This document shows, one piece after another, positions 35,216 to 45,928 of a stretch of 64,000 nucleotides of DNA; position 1 is the stretch's first letter; each line of letters starts with the position of its first letter. Under the pieces are notes generated by a model. That model made no database searches and was not told the DNA's origin. It was given only the letters and a program-made list of their open reading frames with translations. The translations under genes were made by a program, and so were the position numbers. The stretch lies in NCBI RefSeq assembly GCF_000373905.1, contig NZ_KB892705.1, forward strand, positions 1,302,001-1,366,000, written 5' to 3'. Source of the stretch: Mycobacterium sp. 155. Its GTDB lineage: Bacteria; Actinomycetota; Actinomycetes; Mycobacteriales; Mycobacteriaceae.

Positions 35216-35352
35216 TTCGACGACCGGTCGACCATCGATGAAAAATACCGTCGCGCAGCGGAATTCATCGACGCAGTCCGGGCACTACGGGATCCTGGGA
35301 CGACGACGCGGTGCTGGCCGACAAGACCGCCATCGACCGCCGCCGCGCCTAG
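35216..35352 (+). pseudogene. Remnant of a luciferase-like (NtaA/SnaA-type) flavin monooxygenase
   Basis: The plus strand reads STIDEKYRRAAEFIDAVRAL in one frame and, after a frameshift near 35293, SWDDDAV-like sequence (WDDDAVLADKTAID) to a stop at 35352. Together they match a short internal segment of NtaA/SnaA/DszA monooxygenases (RAEEFxxVxRALWDSWxDDAxVADKA). Everything else of that gene is gone. The rest of the gap, to 35549, holds only a GC-rich stem around 35471-35491. Confidence 0.5.
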
Positions 35353-35549
35353 ACGTGCCGCTGCCGCGTGCAGCCGCACCGCGTCGGTGATGGCCTCGGG
35401 TGGCGCCCATGGCGCAGTACACTGCGCGGTCCGGCTTGGTCAACGAGGTCGCACACAAGTTTTGAAGGTGCACCGCCCGCGCGGGCGGGTGTGCGTCGCG
35501 GCAGAATGACCGGGCGGCCGCCCGCCGCACTGGTCCCGAGGAGCCACCC

Positions 35550-38342
35550 ATTTCCAGCCCGAAACGTCGCGTCGGCCCGCTCATCGCGGGTGTCGTCGTC
35601 ACGCTGCTGCTGCTGTCGGTGTGTGTCACCGATCTGCCCGTGTTCGCCCGGCCGGAGCCACCGTCGGGTCGTATCGAGCTTTCCCAGGGCTGGCAGCTGA
35701 CCTCTGCGCGGGATGTGAAGGCCGGGGGCGCGGAGATCTCCGCGGCCGGATTCCGCGGGGACAGCTGGCACCAGGTGGAGCACATGCCCGCCACGGTGCT
35801 ACAGGCGCTGGAGGACGACGGCACCTACCCGAACCTGTATTACGGCGAGAACCTGACCGACGTCCCCGACGATCTGTACCGCCAGGACTGGTGGTATCGG
35901 ACCACGTTCACGGCACCGGCAGGCAGCTCGAGCTATCGCATCGAGTTCCCCGGCATCAACTACCGGGCCGAAGTGTGGCTCAACGGCAGGCAGATCGCCG
36001 GCAGCTCCGAAGTGGTCGGCATGTACACCGCCCACGAACTCGATGTCACACCGTGGCTCAACCAGGGCGGTCAGAACAACCTGGCCGTCAAGGTCACCCC
36101 GGAGCAGGCCCTTCAGGACATCAACGGCGTCGAACTCGCCGACAGCTGGTGGGACTGGATCAACTGGAACCGGATCGGCTACCAGGGCCCGGGCAAGAAC
36201 CCGCTGCGCGGTAATTCCTTTGTCGCCGACCGCAACGCAGGCATCTTCAAACCGGTGTACTTGAGCTACTCCGGTACGGGCGTCCTCAGCGACCCGATGG
36301 TGACCACCGAGCTGCCGCTGCCATCGACCGACACGGCCCGGCTCACCGTCTACAGCGACGTCCGCAATACGTCGTCGACCACGCTGCGCGGGGTGGTGCG
36401 CGCCACGATCAGCCGGTCGGGCAAGCCGGATATCACCCTGGAACAGCCGGTCACCCTCGGTGCGGGGGAGCGCCGGGAGGTGAAATTCGATCCGGACTCC
36501 TACGCCGCGCTGACGGTGCACAACCCGGATCTGTGGTGGCCCTACACCATGGGCGATCCCAATCTGTACAACCTGCACCTGGAGTTCCGGCAGTATGGCC
36601 GGGCCACCGACACCGACGACTCGCGGTTCGGTATCCGGACCATCACCCAGCATCGTGACGACGACGAGCAGTACCCGAACCTGGGCCGCGGCGGCAGCTT
36701 CTACCTCACCGTCAATGGCAAGGATCTGCTGGTGCGCGGCGCCGCATATACCCCCGACCTGTTGTTCCGGTACGACCCGCAACGTGAGGACGCCATCCTC
36801 GCCTACGTGCGTGACATGGGCCTGAACATGCTGCGGCTGGAGGGGAAGTTCCCGGGCGACAACATCATCCAACGTGCGGACGAGCTAGGCATCCCGCTGA
36901 TGTACGGCTGGATGTGCTGCAATCAGTGGGAGAAGTGGTCGCAGTGGGATGCCGAGGACCACCGCGTCGCCAACGAAAGCCTGCGCTCGCAGCTGCTCAC
37001 CTTGCGCGGTCACCCGTCGGCGTTCATCTGGGCCAACGGCAGCGACGGCAAGCCACCGCAGTCGGTGCTCGACGCCTATCACGGCATCCTGGCCGAACTG
37101 CACTGGCCCAACGCCGTGGTCGACACGGTGTCGTCACTGGCCCGCGACGGCGACGGTCAGCCCGACTGGGACGGCATCCACATGGCGGGCCCGTACACCT
37201 GGCGCCCACCCAGCTACTGGTTCAGCGGCGGGTATCAGGCCACCCGCGGGTCGAACGCCGAGCAGGGCGACAACGAGAACATTCCGCCGTTTGCGAGCCT
37301 GCGGAAATTCATTCCGCCGGACAAGCTGTGGCCGATCAACGACACCTGGTACTTCCACGCCGGGGCCAACCCCAGCAACAACGCGCTGGAGAGCATCCGC
37401 ACCGCGGTGATGCGGCGGTACGGATCCTCGCCCAATGCAGAGGAATTTGCGCGCAAGGCACAGTTGGCGCACTACGAGTCCACCCGCGCCCAGTTCGAGG
37501 CGTTCGCGGCGATGGGCTGGGCGAACCACAAGATGACGATCTACTGGATGCTCAACAACCACTGGCCGTCGTTCTTCGGGCACCTCTTCGACTACTACCT
37601 TCGGCCTGGCGGCGCCTACTTCGGTGCCAAGAAGGGGCTGCGGCCGCTGTCGGTGGTGTTCGATTCCTTCGCCACCGGCGACCACAACACGGCCAACGTC
37701 ACGGTGGTCAACCAGTCGCCTGCCGAGCAGCACGGCCTGCACGTGCGGGTGCGGACCTACGATCTGGCCGGCCGGGTACGTGACGACCGCACCACGGACA
37801 CCATCTCTGTACCGTCCGGCGGCGCGGTACAGGCCCTGGCGCTGCCACACGTGGTCCGCGACTCGCGGGTGTTCTTCGTTCGGTGCGAACTGCTCGATGC
37901 GTCGGGCGACGTCGTCACTGAAAACACCTACTGGCAGTCGCAACAGCGCGACGACGTTGGCAACCAGATGAACGACCAGGCCTTCGACCTCGCCCAGACC
38001 AGCTGGGCCGACATGACCCCGCTCAACACGATGCCGCCGGCATTCCCACAGGTCAGCGCCTCGCGCTCAGTCGGTCCCGACCGTACCGTGGTGGCAATCC
38101 GCCTGCACAATCCCACCCGCCAGATCGCGTTCTTCGACCGAGCCGAGATTACCGAGACCCACGACGGTGACGAGATCCTGCCCATCGAGTACTCCGACAA
38201 TTACGTCACCGTCTATCCGGGTGAAACAGTGGTGCTGACCGGCACCATCACCGGTACGGAACCGCAGGCCAACTGGGTGCGGGTCACCGGTTACAACTCC
38301 GCACCCGTGACCGTGCCGATCGACCAGTCCAGCCGCCGATAG
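35550..38342 (+). CDS. Exported glycoside hydrolase family 2 enzyme (exo-beta-glucosaminidase/mannosidase type), ATT start
   Basis: A 930-aa enzyme with an N-terminal anchor (IAGVVVTLLLLSV), a GH2 sugar-binding domain (YRIEFPGINYRAEVWLNG), an Ig-like domain (290-370), and a TIM barrel from about 370 (LNMLRLEGKFPGDN, FIWANGSDGKPP, QFEAFAAMGWANHKMTIYW), followed by beta domains. WANGSD replaces the usual GNE, as in chitosan-degrading exo-glucosaminidases. GAGGAG (35538-35543) stands six bases before ATT 35550, and no ATG or GTG in this frame can supply the signal sequence. The substrate is uncertain. Confidence 0.85.
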   Translation: MSSPKRRVGPLIAGVVVTLLLLSVCVTDLPVFARPEPPSGRIELSQGWQLTSARDVKAGGAEISAAGFRGDSWHQVEHMPATVLQALEDDGTYPNLYYGENLTDVPDDLYRQDWWYRTTFTAPAGSSSYRIEFPGINYRAEVWLNGRQIAGSSEVVGMYTAHELDVTPWLNQGGQNNLAVKVTPEQALQDINGVELADSWWDWINWNRIGYQGPGKNPLRGNSFVADRNAGIFKPVYLSYSGTGVLSDPMVTTELPLPSTDTARLTVYSDVRNTSSTTLRGVVRATISRSGKPDITLEQPVTLGAGERREVKFDPDSYAALTVHNPDLWWPYTMGDPNLYNLHLEFRQYGRATDTDDSRFGIRTITQHRDDDEQYPNLGRGGSFYLTVNGKDLLVRGAAYTPDLLFRYDPQREDAILAYVRDMGLNMLRLEGKFPGDNIIQRADELGIPLMYGWMCCNQWEKWSQWDAEDHRVANESLRSQLLTLRGHPSAFIWANGSDGKPPQSVLDAYHGILAELHWPNAVVDTVSSLARDGDGQPDWDGIHMAGPYTWRPPSYWFSGGYQATRGSNAEQGDNENIPPFASLRKFIPPDKLWPINDTWYFHAGANPSNNALESIRTAVMRRYGSSPNAEEFARKAQLAHYESTRAQFEAFAAMGWANHKMTIYWMLNNHWPSFFGHLFDYYLRPGGAYFGAKKGLRPLSVVFDSFATGDHNTANVTVVNQSPAEQHGLHVRVRTYDLAGRVRDDRTTDTISVPSGGAVQALALPHVVRDSRVFFVRCELLDASGDVVTENTYWQSQQRDDVGNQMNDQAFDLAQTSWADMTPLNTMPPAFPQVSASRSVGPDRTVVAIRLHNPTRQIAFFDRAEITETHDGDEILPIEYSDNYVTVYPGETVVLTGTITGTEPQANWVRVTGYNSAPVTVPIDQSSRR

Positions 38343-38351
38343 GATCACCTG

Positions 38352-38576
38352 ATGACGACGACCGATGAGCGCCGCGATCTGTCCCAGGTGGCCGAGTCCA
38401 GCGGCTGGTCGCGCCGTGATGTCGACCGCGTGGATATCTATCGGCGTGGCGACGATCGGATCCGGGTGATCTGGCAAGGATCGAGCGCGATCAGCGGCGC
38501 CAGCCGGTTCCAGGACGACATCATGGTCACCTACACGCGCGACCTGTCGACGGTGAACAGCTGGCTCAAGCGCTGA
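38352..38576 (+). CDS. Small hypothetical protein, 74 aa
   Basis: A short soluble protein with a beta-like C-terminal half (VDIYRRGDDRIRVIWQG, DIMVTYTRDLSTVNSWL). It starts 10 bp after the GH2 stop with AGGA upstream and is probably in the same transcript. No family was recognised; its link to the GH2 enzyme is unknown. Confidence 0.65.
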   Translation: MTTTDERRDLSQVAESSGWSRRDVDRVDIYRRGDDRIRVIWQGSSAISGASRFQDDIMVTYTRDLSTVNSWLKR

Positions 38577-38653
38577 ATCGCCGACGGCGTCAATCGGCCG
38601 CGGCGGGGCAGTGCGGGTTCTGACCCGAATACGGCTGCGTAGTGTGCATCGGT

Positions 38654-39937
38654 GTGAGCGCACGCGCAGGCATCGTGGTGACCGGAACCGAAGTTCTCAC
38701 CGGACGCGTCCAGGACCGCAACGGGCCGTGGATTGCCGACCGGCTGCTCGAACTGGGTGTTGAACTCGCCCACATCACCATCTGTGGTGACCGTCCCCGG
38801 GACATTGCCGCACAACTGCGGTTTCTAGCCACAGAGGGAGTGGACCTGATCGTCACCAGCGGCGGGTTGGGTCCCACCGCCGACGACCTGACGGTGGCGA
38901 CCGTCGCCGAATTCTGTGGTCGCGAGCTGGTGCTGGACACCGAGATCGAGGAACAGATCGCGGCGATCTTGCGTCGGCTCATGGCGGGGCGCGGCGTCTT
39001 CTCGGAAGTCGACTTCGAGGCGGTGCGGGCAGCCAACCGCAAGCAGGCCCTGGTTCCCGCCGGCGCGGAGATCCTCGAACCGGTCGGTACCGCACCCGGC
39101 GTCGTGGTTCCCGGAACACCGACCGTCATCGTGCTGCCCGGTCCGCCCCGCGAACTGCAGCCGATGTGGTCTGCGGCGATCGCGACGGCGGCTGCGCAGC
39201 AGGCGATCGCGCAGCGCACCGTCTATCGCCAGGACATGGTGCGCATGTTCGGGCTCGCCGAGTCCGGCCTGGCCGAAACCCTGAGGGAAGCCGAGCGTGA
39301 CATCGCCGGGTTCGCCGACCTGGAAATCACCACGTGTCTGCGCCGAGGCGAGCTGGAGATCGTCACCCGTTACGAGCCGGCGGCCGCCGACACATACGCC
39401 CAACTGGTCAAGATGCTGCGGGACCGCCACGCCAACACGCTGTTCTCCGAGGATGGTTCTACGGTCGATGAACAGGTGGCCGCACTGCTGGCCGGTCGTC
39501 GCGTCGCAACTGCGGAATCGTGCACCGCGGGCCTCCTGGCGGCGCGGTTGACCGAGCGGGCGGGCGCATCGGCCTATGTCGCCGGCGGGGTCGTCGCCTA
39601 CGCCAACGAGGCCAAAACCCGACTGCTGCAGGTCGATCAGGAGCTGCTTGCCGAGCATGGTGCGGTCTCCGAGCCGGTGGCTGTGGCGATGGCTGCCGGG
39701 GCACTGCGCAGCTTCGAGGCCGACACCGCGGTGGCGATCACCGGTATCGCCGGTCCGGGCGGTGGCAGCGCGGACAAGCCCGTCGGCACGGTGTGCTTCG
39801 CCGTGCAGCTTGCGGGTGGGGAGGCCGTCACCCGCACACTCCGGTTGCCGGGCGACCGTACCGACGTCCGGGAACGTTCCACCACGGTGGCGATGCACAT
39901 GTTGCGGCGGGTGTTGCAAGGCTCCAGCGTCGGGTGA
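38654..39937 (+). CDS. cinA: CinA-like protein (molybdopterin-binding/NMN deamidase)
   Basis: A 427-aa cytosolic protein. Residues 1-170 are the MoCF-like domain ([46 protein letters not shown]) and residues 260-425 the CinA C-terminal domain ([33 protein letters not shown]), which in other bacteria deamidates NMN. GTG 38654 is chosen because the closely related Rv1901 begins with the same VSARAG sequence and TAGTGT (38640-38645) sits eight bases upstream, fitting a leaderless mRNA; GTG 38642 is the alternative. Confidence 0.94.
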   Translation: MSARAGIVVTGTEVLTGRVQDRNGPWIADRLLELGVELAHITICGDRPRDIAAQLRFLATEGVDLIVTSGGLGPTADDLTVATVAEFCGRELVLDTEIEEQIAAILRRLMAGRGVFSEVDFEAVRAANRKQALVPAGAEILEPVGTAPGVVVPGTPTVIVLPGPPRELQPMWSAAIATAAAQQAIAQRTVYRQDMVRMFGLAESGLAETLREAERDIAGFADLEITTCLRRGELEIVTRYEPAAADTYAQLVKMLRDRHANTLFSEDGSTVDEQVAALLAGRRVATAESCTAGLLAARLTERAGASAYVAGGVVAYANEAKTRLLQVDQELLAEHGAVSEPVAVAMAAGALRSFEADTAVAITGIAGPGGGSADKPVGTVCFAVQLAGGEAVTRTLRLPGDRTDVRERSTTVAMHMLRRVLQGSSVG

Positions 39938-39958
39938 CTGCGGCCGAATCCGGTCACC

Positions 39959-41350
39959 TCATCGCGGTGTGCTCAGCACGCGCCGGATTGCCGCGGCCGA
40001 CCGGTCGACGTCGTCGTCGGTGGTCGCCCAGTTCGAGAAGGACACCCGTAATACGTACCGACCCTGCCACGTGGTCCCACCGAGCCAGCAGGTGCCGTCG
40101 GCCTGGATCGCCGCCACTGCGCGCCGGTTAGCTTCATCGCCACCGGGGAGCCGAACCAGAACCTGGTTGAGCACTACGGCATTGAGTATTTCGGTGCCGG
40201 GGATTTCGGCGAGCAGTGCCGCCATCCGCCGGGCCTGCGCGCAGTTGCGTTCCACGAGTTCGGCCACTCCGGCCCGGCCGAGCGAGCGCAGCGCCGCATA
40301 GACGGGGACAGCACGGGCGCGCCGGGAACTTTCCGGCACATAGTTCGTGTTGTCCCGCTGGCCGGCGTCGGCGACAAGGTAGGGACCCGCGAGCCCGGTC
40401 GCGGCCAGGTGTGCTTGCTGGTCGGCGACGATCGCCATCGCACTGTCGTAGGGCACATTGAGCCACTTGTGGGCGTCGACGGCCCACGAATCCGCGCGGC
40501 TGGCGCCCGCGGTGAGGTGCCTGTTCGACGGGGAGGCCGCGGCCCACAGCCCGAAGGCCCCGTCGACATGCAGCCATGCGTCGTGGGCTGCGCACACATC
40601 GGCGATAGCGTCGAGATCGTCGAAGGCGCCGGTCGACACGTTGCCGGCTTGCGCGCATACGATCGTCGGTCCGGCACCGCGACTGAGGGTTTCGTCGAGG
40701 GCATCCGGCTGCATTCGGCCCTGGTCGTCGGCGCGTACCCGGGCGGCCGTGCCCTCGCCGAGCCCGAGGAATCTCAAGGCCGTGTGGATGGTCACGTGGG
40801 CCTGCTCGCCGCACAGTACCCGGACCCGCGGTGCCCCGATCAATCCGTCGCGGCCGACATCCCAGCCGGCTCGGGCGAGGACCGCATGACGGGCCGCCGC
40901 CAGGCCGGTGGTGTTGGCGGCCTGTGCGCCTGTGACGAATCCAACGCCGGCGTCGGGCGGCAACCCCAGCAGGTCCAAAACCCACCCGCCAGCCACTTCT
41001 TCGATCGCGGCCGCGGCGGGGGACAGCGAGTGGAATGCTGCGCACTGGTCCCATGCCGACACCAACCAGTCGGCTGCCAGTGCGGCCGGTAGGGCACCTC
41101 CGACGACGAAGCCGAAATGCCGGGGTCCGGCGCTGGCGACCAGCCCGGCCTCGGTGCCGGCGGCCAGTGCGTCAATGACGGCAGTGGGGTCTTCACCGTG
41201 TTCGGGCAGTGGGCCACCGAGGGCGGAGCGCACGGTTGACGCGTCGACTCGTGCCGCCACCGGACGCTCGTCGAGCCCTGTCAGGAATGTCTCGGCGTGG
41301 GCAAGGGCGGTTCGCAATACGGCTGTGCGAGCGAGCGACGGGATCGACAT
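39959..41350 (-). CDS. Group II PLP-dependent decarboxylase
   Basis: A 463-aa fold type I enzyme of the aromatic amino acid/glutamate decarboxylase group. The PLP lysine is in SWAVDAHKWLNVPYD, the ring-stacking His in GEQAHVTIHTA, and the Asp that holds the pyridine nitrogen in LHVDGAFGLWA. The N-terminal region AFHSLSPAAAAIEEVAGGWVL is also typical. The substrate amino acid cannot be told. It is convergent with cinA with 21 bp between their stops. Confidence 0.92.
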   Translation of the reverse strand: MSIPSLARTAVLRTALAHAETFLTGLDERPVAARVDASTVRSALGGPLPEHGEDPTAVIDALAAGTEAGLVASAGPRHFGFVVGGALPAALAADWLVSAWDQCAAFHSLSPAAAAIEEVAGGWVLDLLGLPPDAGVGFVTGAQAANTTGLAAARHAVLARAGWDVGRDGLIGAPRVRVLCGEQAHVTIHTALRFLGLGEGTAARVRADDQGRMQPDALDETLSRGAGPTIVCAQAGNVSTGAFDDLDAIADVCAAHDAWLHVDGAFGLWAAASPSNRHLTAGASRADSWAVDAHKWLNVPYDSAMAIVADQQAHLAATGLAGPYLVADAGQRDNTNYVPESSRRARAVPVYAALRSLGRAGVAELVERNCAQARRMAALLAEIPGTEILNAVVLNQVLVRLPGGDEANRRAVAAIQADGTCWLGGTTWQGRYVLRVSFSNWATTDDDVDRSAAAIRRVLSTPR

Positions 41351-41394
41351 GGCCCGACCATACGGTTTCCGGTGGATTCCAGCGAAGGTGCGCC

Positions 41395-42141
41395 TCAGGC
41401 CGGCACCACGACCGTCAACTCGTCACCGTCGCGTTCGACGCGCATGTCGGCGCGGCGAGCGACGGCGGCCACCGCGGCGGCGTCGTTCGGTTCGGATCGG
41501 GAGCCGGCCAGCGTCCGCGCCAGCCGACCTTTGTGTGCCTTGTTGAAATGACTGACCACGCTTCGGTGTCCGTCGGCGTGTTGGGCGAGGACCTGGACGC
41601 GGACCGCTCCGGGTATACGGCCTAGCGCGGCGTACGAGCCCGAGCGTAGGTCGACGATCAGATGTTGGTCGGACAGTTCGGCGAGCACCGGCTCCAGGAT
41701 CGGACGCCAGCGGGTGCTGAGCCCTGGCTGTCCGGGTAGTTTCGAGGTTGCCGACAGGCGGTAGGCGGGCACCTGGTCATCGGCGCGTAGCAAGCCGAAC
41801 AGCGCCGATCCGACGGCGAGCCGGGCCCGCGCACGCTCAGCCGCTGCGCCGCGCAGCGAGCCGATGTCGAGCGCGTCGTACAGCACGCCGGTGTAACGGT
41901 GCATCGCCGGCAATGTTGGGGCCGAGCGGAGTTCGGCATTGCGCTCGATCTCCACGTCCTGCTTGGTCGAGAGCCCGAGGGCCCTGCGGCAGGCCGGAAT
42001 GTCGGCGGAAAGCCCGATCAATTGGTCGAGCAGCTCCTCACGCAGCGGCGTGAGGGCCGTGGAGCTGAGCTGGTCCAGTCGCAGCGGCGGGCCGTCTCCG
42101 CCGGCGCGCTTGGTCTCCGACGGAGGCAGGAGCACGATCAC
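41395..42141 (-). CDS. yaaA: Peroxide-stress protein YaaA (DUF328)
   Basis: A 248-aa cytosolic protein with the family opening IVLLPPSETKR and later YTGVLYDALD, RADDQVPAYRLS and VVSHFNKAHKGRLAR. In E. coli YaaA is induced by OxyR and lowers free iron during peroxide stress, and it binds DNA. The start is GTG 42141. It lies 44 bp after the decarboxylase start, on the same strand. Confidence 0.93.
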   Translation of the reverse strand: MIVLLPPSETKRAGGDGPPLRLDQLSSTALTPLREELLDQLIGLSADIPACRRALGLSTKQDVEIERNAELRSAPTLPAMHRYTGVLYDALDIGSLRGAAAERARARLAVGSALFGLLRADDQVPAYRLSATSKLPGQPGLSTRWRPILEPVLAELSDQHLIVDLRSGSYAALGRIPGAVRVQVLAQHADGHRSVVSHFNKAHKGRLARTLAGSRSEPNDAAAVAAVARRADMRVERDGDELTVVVPA

Positions 42142-42276
42142 ACGGCGACGTTAGCCGAGTGATCGTGGTGCACGGCACCCCGATCGAATGTGATTCGTGT
42201 CAGGTCAGATTGGCATGGCAGCAGGGGCGTCGCCGCCTCCGCGTCCGCCGGCTGATCGCCCACCGCAGCGGCCGAA

Positions 42277-45186
42277 TCAGGCCAGCGCGTCCGCTGTTTG
42301 CTTCTCCGCGGGCTTGGGCCATGGCGCCGGGACTGGCCGCTGGCGCACTTTCTGTGGCCACCAGAACCATTTTCCGAGTAGGGCGGCGATGGATGGGGTC
42401 ATGAAGGAGCGGATGACGAGGGTGTCGAAGAGCAGGCCGAGGCCGATGGTGGTGCCGACTTGGCCGATGACGGCGAGTTCGCTGACGGCCATGGACATCA
42501 TGGTGAAGGCGAAGACGAGGCCGGCGGAGGTGACTACTGAGCCGGTGCCGCCCATGGCGCGGATGATGCCGGTGTTGAGGCCGGCGTGGATTTCTTCTTT
42601 GAATCGGGAGACCAGGAGCAGGTTGTAGTCGGCGCCGACGGCCAGCAGGATGATCACGGACATGGCCAGGACCATCCAGTGCAGTTCGAGGCCGATGAGG
42701 TGTTGCCAGATGAGTACGGAGAGGCCGAAGGATGCGCCCAGTGAGATGACGACGGTGCCGACGATGACGGCGGCGGCGACGACGCTGCGGGTGATGATGA
42801 GCATGATGATGAAGATCAGGCAGAGTGAGGCGATGCCGGCGATCAGCAGGTCGTAGTTGGCGCCCTCCTGCATGTCCTTGAAGGTCGCGGCGGTACCGCC
42901 GAGGTAGATCTTCGAGCCCTCCAGTGGCGTGCCTTTGATGGCTTCCTTGGCGGCCTGCTTGATCGGTTCGATATGGGAGATGCCTTCGGGGCTCATCGGA
43001 TCGCCTTCGTGGCTGATGATGAACCGCACCGCATGCCCGTCCGGGGACAGGAACATTTTCATGCCGCGTTTGAAATTCGGGTTGTTGAAGGTCTCCGGCG
43101 GCAGATAGAACGAATCGTCGTTCTTCGAAGCGTCGAAGGCCTGGCCCATGGCCGTCTGGTCCTTCATCATCGCTTCCATCTGATCCTGTAGCCCACCCAT
43201 CGTGGCCTGCATCGTCAGCATCATGGTCTTCATCGTCTTCATGGTCGCGATCATCGGCGGCATGATCTTGACCATCTGCGGCATCAGTACATCGAGGTGA
43301 TCCAAGTCCGGCATCAGCTTCTGGATGTCGTCGGTCATGGTGTCGATGCCGTCAAGGGTGTCGAAGATCGACCGCATCGACCAGCAGACCGGGATGTCGA
43401 AGCAGTGCGGCTCCCAGTACAGGTAGTTGCGGATGGGCCGGAAGAAATCGTCGAAATCCGCGATGTGATCCCGCAATTCAGCGACGTCCGCGACCATCAC
43501 ATGCATCTTGCCGACCATGCTGTGCGTGGTGTCCGCCATTTCCTGAGTCAGCTTGACCATGGCTTCCATGGTGTCGATGGAGACCTGCATCTCGTCGGCC
43601 ATCTTCAACATGTCTTTCATGCGGTCCTGCATGTACTTCATGTTCATCATCTGGGTGGTGCCCTGCATGCTGATCTGGAACGGGATCGAGGTGTGCTCGA
43701 TCGGCGTGCCCTGCGGGCGGGTGATCGCCTGTACGCGGGAGATGCCCGGCACCTGGAAGATACGTTTGGCGATCCGATCGATGACGAGGAAGTCGGCTGA
43801 GTTGCGCAGATCGTGGTCGCTCTCGATGAGCAGCAGCTCGGGGTTCATCCGGGCCTGGGAGAAGTGCCGGTCGGCGACCGCGTACCCGGTGTTGGCCGGC
43901 AGATCTGTGGGCATGTATTTGCGGTCGTTATAGCTGGTCCGGTACCCCGGCAGGGTCAGCAGTCCGATGAGGGAGAGTGCGATGGTGGCGATCAGGATCG
44001 GCCCGGGCCAGCGCACCACCGCGGCGCCGATCTTGCGCCAGCCGCGGATGCGCATGGCGCGCTTGGGTTCCAAGGTTTTGCCGAATTTCGTGGCGACGGT
44101 AATCATCGCCGGGCCCATCGTGAGCGCCGCGACGACCACCGTGACCATGCCGATGGCCAGCGGGATACCCAGCGTCTGGAAATAGGGCAATCGGGTGAAG
44201 TGCAGGCAGAAGGTGGCACCCGCGATGGTCAGGCCCGAACCCAGGATGACGTGGGCCGTGCCGTGGAACATGGTGTAGTAGGCCGATTCTCGGTCTTCGC
44301 CGACGCTGCGGGCCTCTTGATATCGGCCGATGAGGAAGATCGCATAGTCCGTCGACGCCGCGATCGCCAGGGTCACCAATAGGTTGGTGGCGAATGTCGA
44401 AAGCCCGATGATGTTGTAGTAGCCCAGGAACGCGATGAGCCCGCGGGCCGCAGATAGTTCCAGCACCACCATCAGCAGCGTCAAGACGACGGTGACGATC
44501 GAGCGGTATACCAGGAGCAGCATGGTGATGATGACCGTGAAGGTGATCGCTTCGATCATCTGCATGCTGCGGTTACCGGCGAGCTGCTGATCGGCCAAAA
44601 GGGCGGCCGGGCCCGTGACGTAAGCGTGGACACCCGGTGGTGCTTGCACGCTCTTGACGATGTTTTCGGCGGCTTGGACCGATTCGTTGGCCAGTGCCTC
44701 GCCCTGGTTGCCGGCGGTGTAGACCTGCACGTAGGAGGCCTTGCCGTCGGAGCTCTGCGCGCCCGAGGCGGTCAGTGGGTCGCCCCAGAAGTCTTGGACG
44801 TGTTCGATGTGCTTGGTGTCGGCGCGCAGCTTGGCCACGATCTGGTCGTAATAGTCGTGCGCGGCCTGGTCGAGGGCATGGTCGCTCTCCAGCACGATCA
44901 TGACCGAGCTGTTCGACTTGAATTCGTCGAAGACCTGGCCGACCCGTTTCATCGCGATCATCGACGACGCCTGATCGGGGCTCAACGAGACCGAGCGCAT
45001 TTTCCCCACCTCTTCGAGCTGGGGGACGATCACGTTGAGTACCACGATGACGGCGATCCAGCCGAGGATGATCGGCAGTGCCAGGCGCCGGATCCACTTA
45101 GCGATACCGCTGCGCTCGGCGGCGTGCTGGGGCGGCGGGTTGGCCGGGAACACGTCGGTCGGCGCATCGTGGGTAGGGGTGCTCAT
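42277..45186 (-). CDS. MmpL-family RND transporter (MmpL4/5-like)
   Basis: A 969-aa inner-membrane exporter of lipids or siderophores. Two groups of membrane helices (about 200-400 and 765-935) flank a large periplasmic domain. The proton-relay Asp-Tyr pairs are in ASTDYAIF and GADYNLLL. Residues about 500-690 form a Met-rich coiled coil ([18 protein letters not shown] and [16 protein letters not shown]), as in MmpL4 and MmpL5. The cysteine pair in [11 protein letters not shown] is also kept. Its ATG overlaps the mmpS stop (ATGA). The cargo (mycobactin, drugs or glycolipids) cannot be assigned. Confidence 0.94.
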   Translation of the reverse strand: MSTPTHDAPTDVFPANPPPQHAAERSGIAKWIRRLALPIILGWIAVIVVLNVIVPQLEEVGKMRSVSLSPDQASSMIAMKRVGQVFDEFKSNSSVMIVLESDHALDQAAHDYYDQIVAKLRADTKHIEHVQDFWGDPLTASGAQSSDGKASYVQVYTAGNQGEALANESVQAAENIVKSVQAPPGVHAYVTGPAALLADQQLAGNRSMQMIEAITFTVIITMLLLVYRSIVTVVLTLLMVVLELSAARGLIAFLGYYNIIGLSTFATNLLVTLAIAASTDYAIFLIGRYQEARSVGEDRESAYYTMFHGTAHVILGSGLTIAGATFCLHFTRLPYFQTLGIPLAIGMVTVVVAALTMGPAMITVATKFGKTLEPKRAMRIRGWRKIGAAVVRWPGPILIATIALSLIGLLTLPGYRTSYNDRKYMPTDLPANTGYAVADRHFSQARMNPELLLIESDHDLRNSADFLVIDRIAKRIFQVPGISRVQAITRPQGTPIEHTSIPFQISMQGTTQMMNMKYMQDRMKDMLKMADEMQVSIDTMEAMVKLTQEMADTTHSMVGKMHVMVADVAELRDHIADFDDFFRPIRNYLYWEPHCFDIPVCWSMRSIFDTLDGIDTMTDDIQKLMPDLDHLDVLMPQMVKIMPPMIATMKTMKTMMLTMQATMGGLQDQMEAMMKDQTAMGQAFDASKNDDSFYLPPETFNNPNFKRGMKMFLSPDGHAVRFIISHEGDPMSPEGISHIEPIKQAAKEAIKGTPLEGSKIYLGGTAATFKDMQEGANYDLLIAGIASLCLIFIIMLIITRSVVAAAVIVGTVVISLGASFGLSVLIWQHLIGLELHWMVLAMSVIILLAVGADYNLLLVSRFKEEIHAGLNTGIIRAMGGTGSVVTSAGLVFAFTMMSMAVSELAVIGQVGTTIGLGLLFDTLVIRSFMTPSIAALLGKWFWWPQKVRQRPVPAPWPKPAEKQTADALA

Positions 45187-45656
45187 GCAGATTTCACCAA
45201 GCAGAAAGTTTGGGCGTTGACGCCGGTGGAGGTGCGTTGATCTTTGAGTTCGTCGTCGACGGTGATCCGGCAGCTGATCGTGTCACCGTTGCCTTGGGCC
45301 ACGATGTTGGGAAACACCGATGGTGCGGTGCTCTGCAGGCGCAGTGTCCAGGGCAGGGACACCCCGTCGATGCGTTGTGGTTGGGCGTCGAGGTCGAGGT
45401 AGTTGACGTCGGCGGTGGCGCCGGGTTCCCCGGTGATCTCGTAGACCACGACCTTGGGGTCGAACGGCTTGGTGTCGTCGACTTTCGCGCTGGCGATCCC
45501 TGAGCCGTCACCGGCTCCGAAGAAGGTACGGACCCGCATCACGGTGAACGTCCCGATCGCCACCACCACCACGATGAGCACCGGAATCCAGAACCGCCGG
45601 AGGATGCCGAACAGTGAAAACTGTTTGCGACGCGGCTTTTTCGTCTCGGTGCTCAT
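45183..45656 (-). CDS. MmpS-family transport accessory protein
   Basis: A 157-aa protein with one N-terminal membrane helix ([18 protein letters not shown]) and a periplasmic beta domain with [20 protein letters not shown] and a cysteine pair ([17 protein letters not shown]). It works with the adjacent MmpL. ATG 45656 removes 14 unlikely residues and overlaps the stop of a possible upstream ORF. AT-rich promoter sequence lies 140-170 bp upstream; no clear IdeR box is seen there. Confidence 0.93.
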   Translation of the reverse strand: MSTETKKPRRKQFSLFGILRRFWIPVLIVVVVAIGTFTVMRVRTFFGAGDGSGIASAKVDDTKPFDPKVVVYEITGEPGATADVNYLDLDAQPQRIDGVSLPWTLRLQSTAPSVFPNIVAQGNGDTISCRITVDDELKDQRTSTGVNAQTFCLVKSA

Positions 45657-45772
45657 CGCCGTCCGGTGGCGGAATGGCACACGGCAGGCACCGGACATCC
45701 GGCGGAGCTGTCAGTGCGAAACCGGATGTCGTCGCTGGCCTGCGCCATGTGCATTTCGTTGCGCCTCGTCAT
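45653..45772 (-). CDS. Possible leader ORF upstream of mmpS, 39 aa
   Basis: From ATG 45772 a 39-codon frame ends in a TGA that overlaps the mmpS ATG (ATGA), so ribosomes could pass from one to the other. mmpS itself has only a weak Shine-Dalgarno. The peptide has two cysteines (AGCPVPAVCHS). It may be a coupling leader rather than a functional protein. Confidence 0.35.
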   Translation of the reverse strand: MTRRNEMHMAQASDDIRFRTDSSAGCPVPAVCHSATGRR

Positions 45773-45798
45773 CGTTATCGTCAGCTGAATTAGGCGAG

Positions 45799-45825
45799 AT
45801 ATTAGCTTATTTAACAGAACTGCAA
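45799..45825 (-). promoter_or_regulatory. Possible promoter of the mmpS-mmpL operon
   Basis: On the minus strand TTGCAG (45820-45825) and TAATAT (45799-45804) are separated by 15 bp in an AT-rich stretch. The spacing is slightly short. The repeat CTAAT occurs twice just here (GCTAATATCTCGCCTAAT). It is the best candidate promoter in this gap. Confidence 0.4.
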
Positions 45826-45928
45826 AACGGGTAGCTACCTGCGGGACCCCGACGTGACCGTGTTCATACCAAGCGCGGATCGTGATGCGAACAGACACGA
45901 ACGCCGGTCAAGCCCTTGAAATGGAAAG

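Noticed and set aside
45790..45815. Possible IdeR box before mmpS
   Set aside because: TTAGG occurs but only about 7 of 19 positions agree with the iron box.
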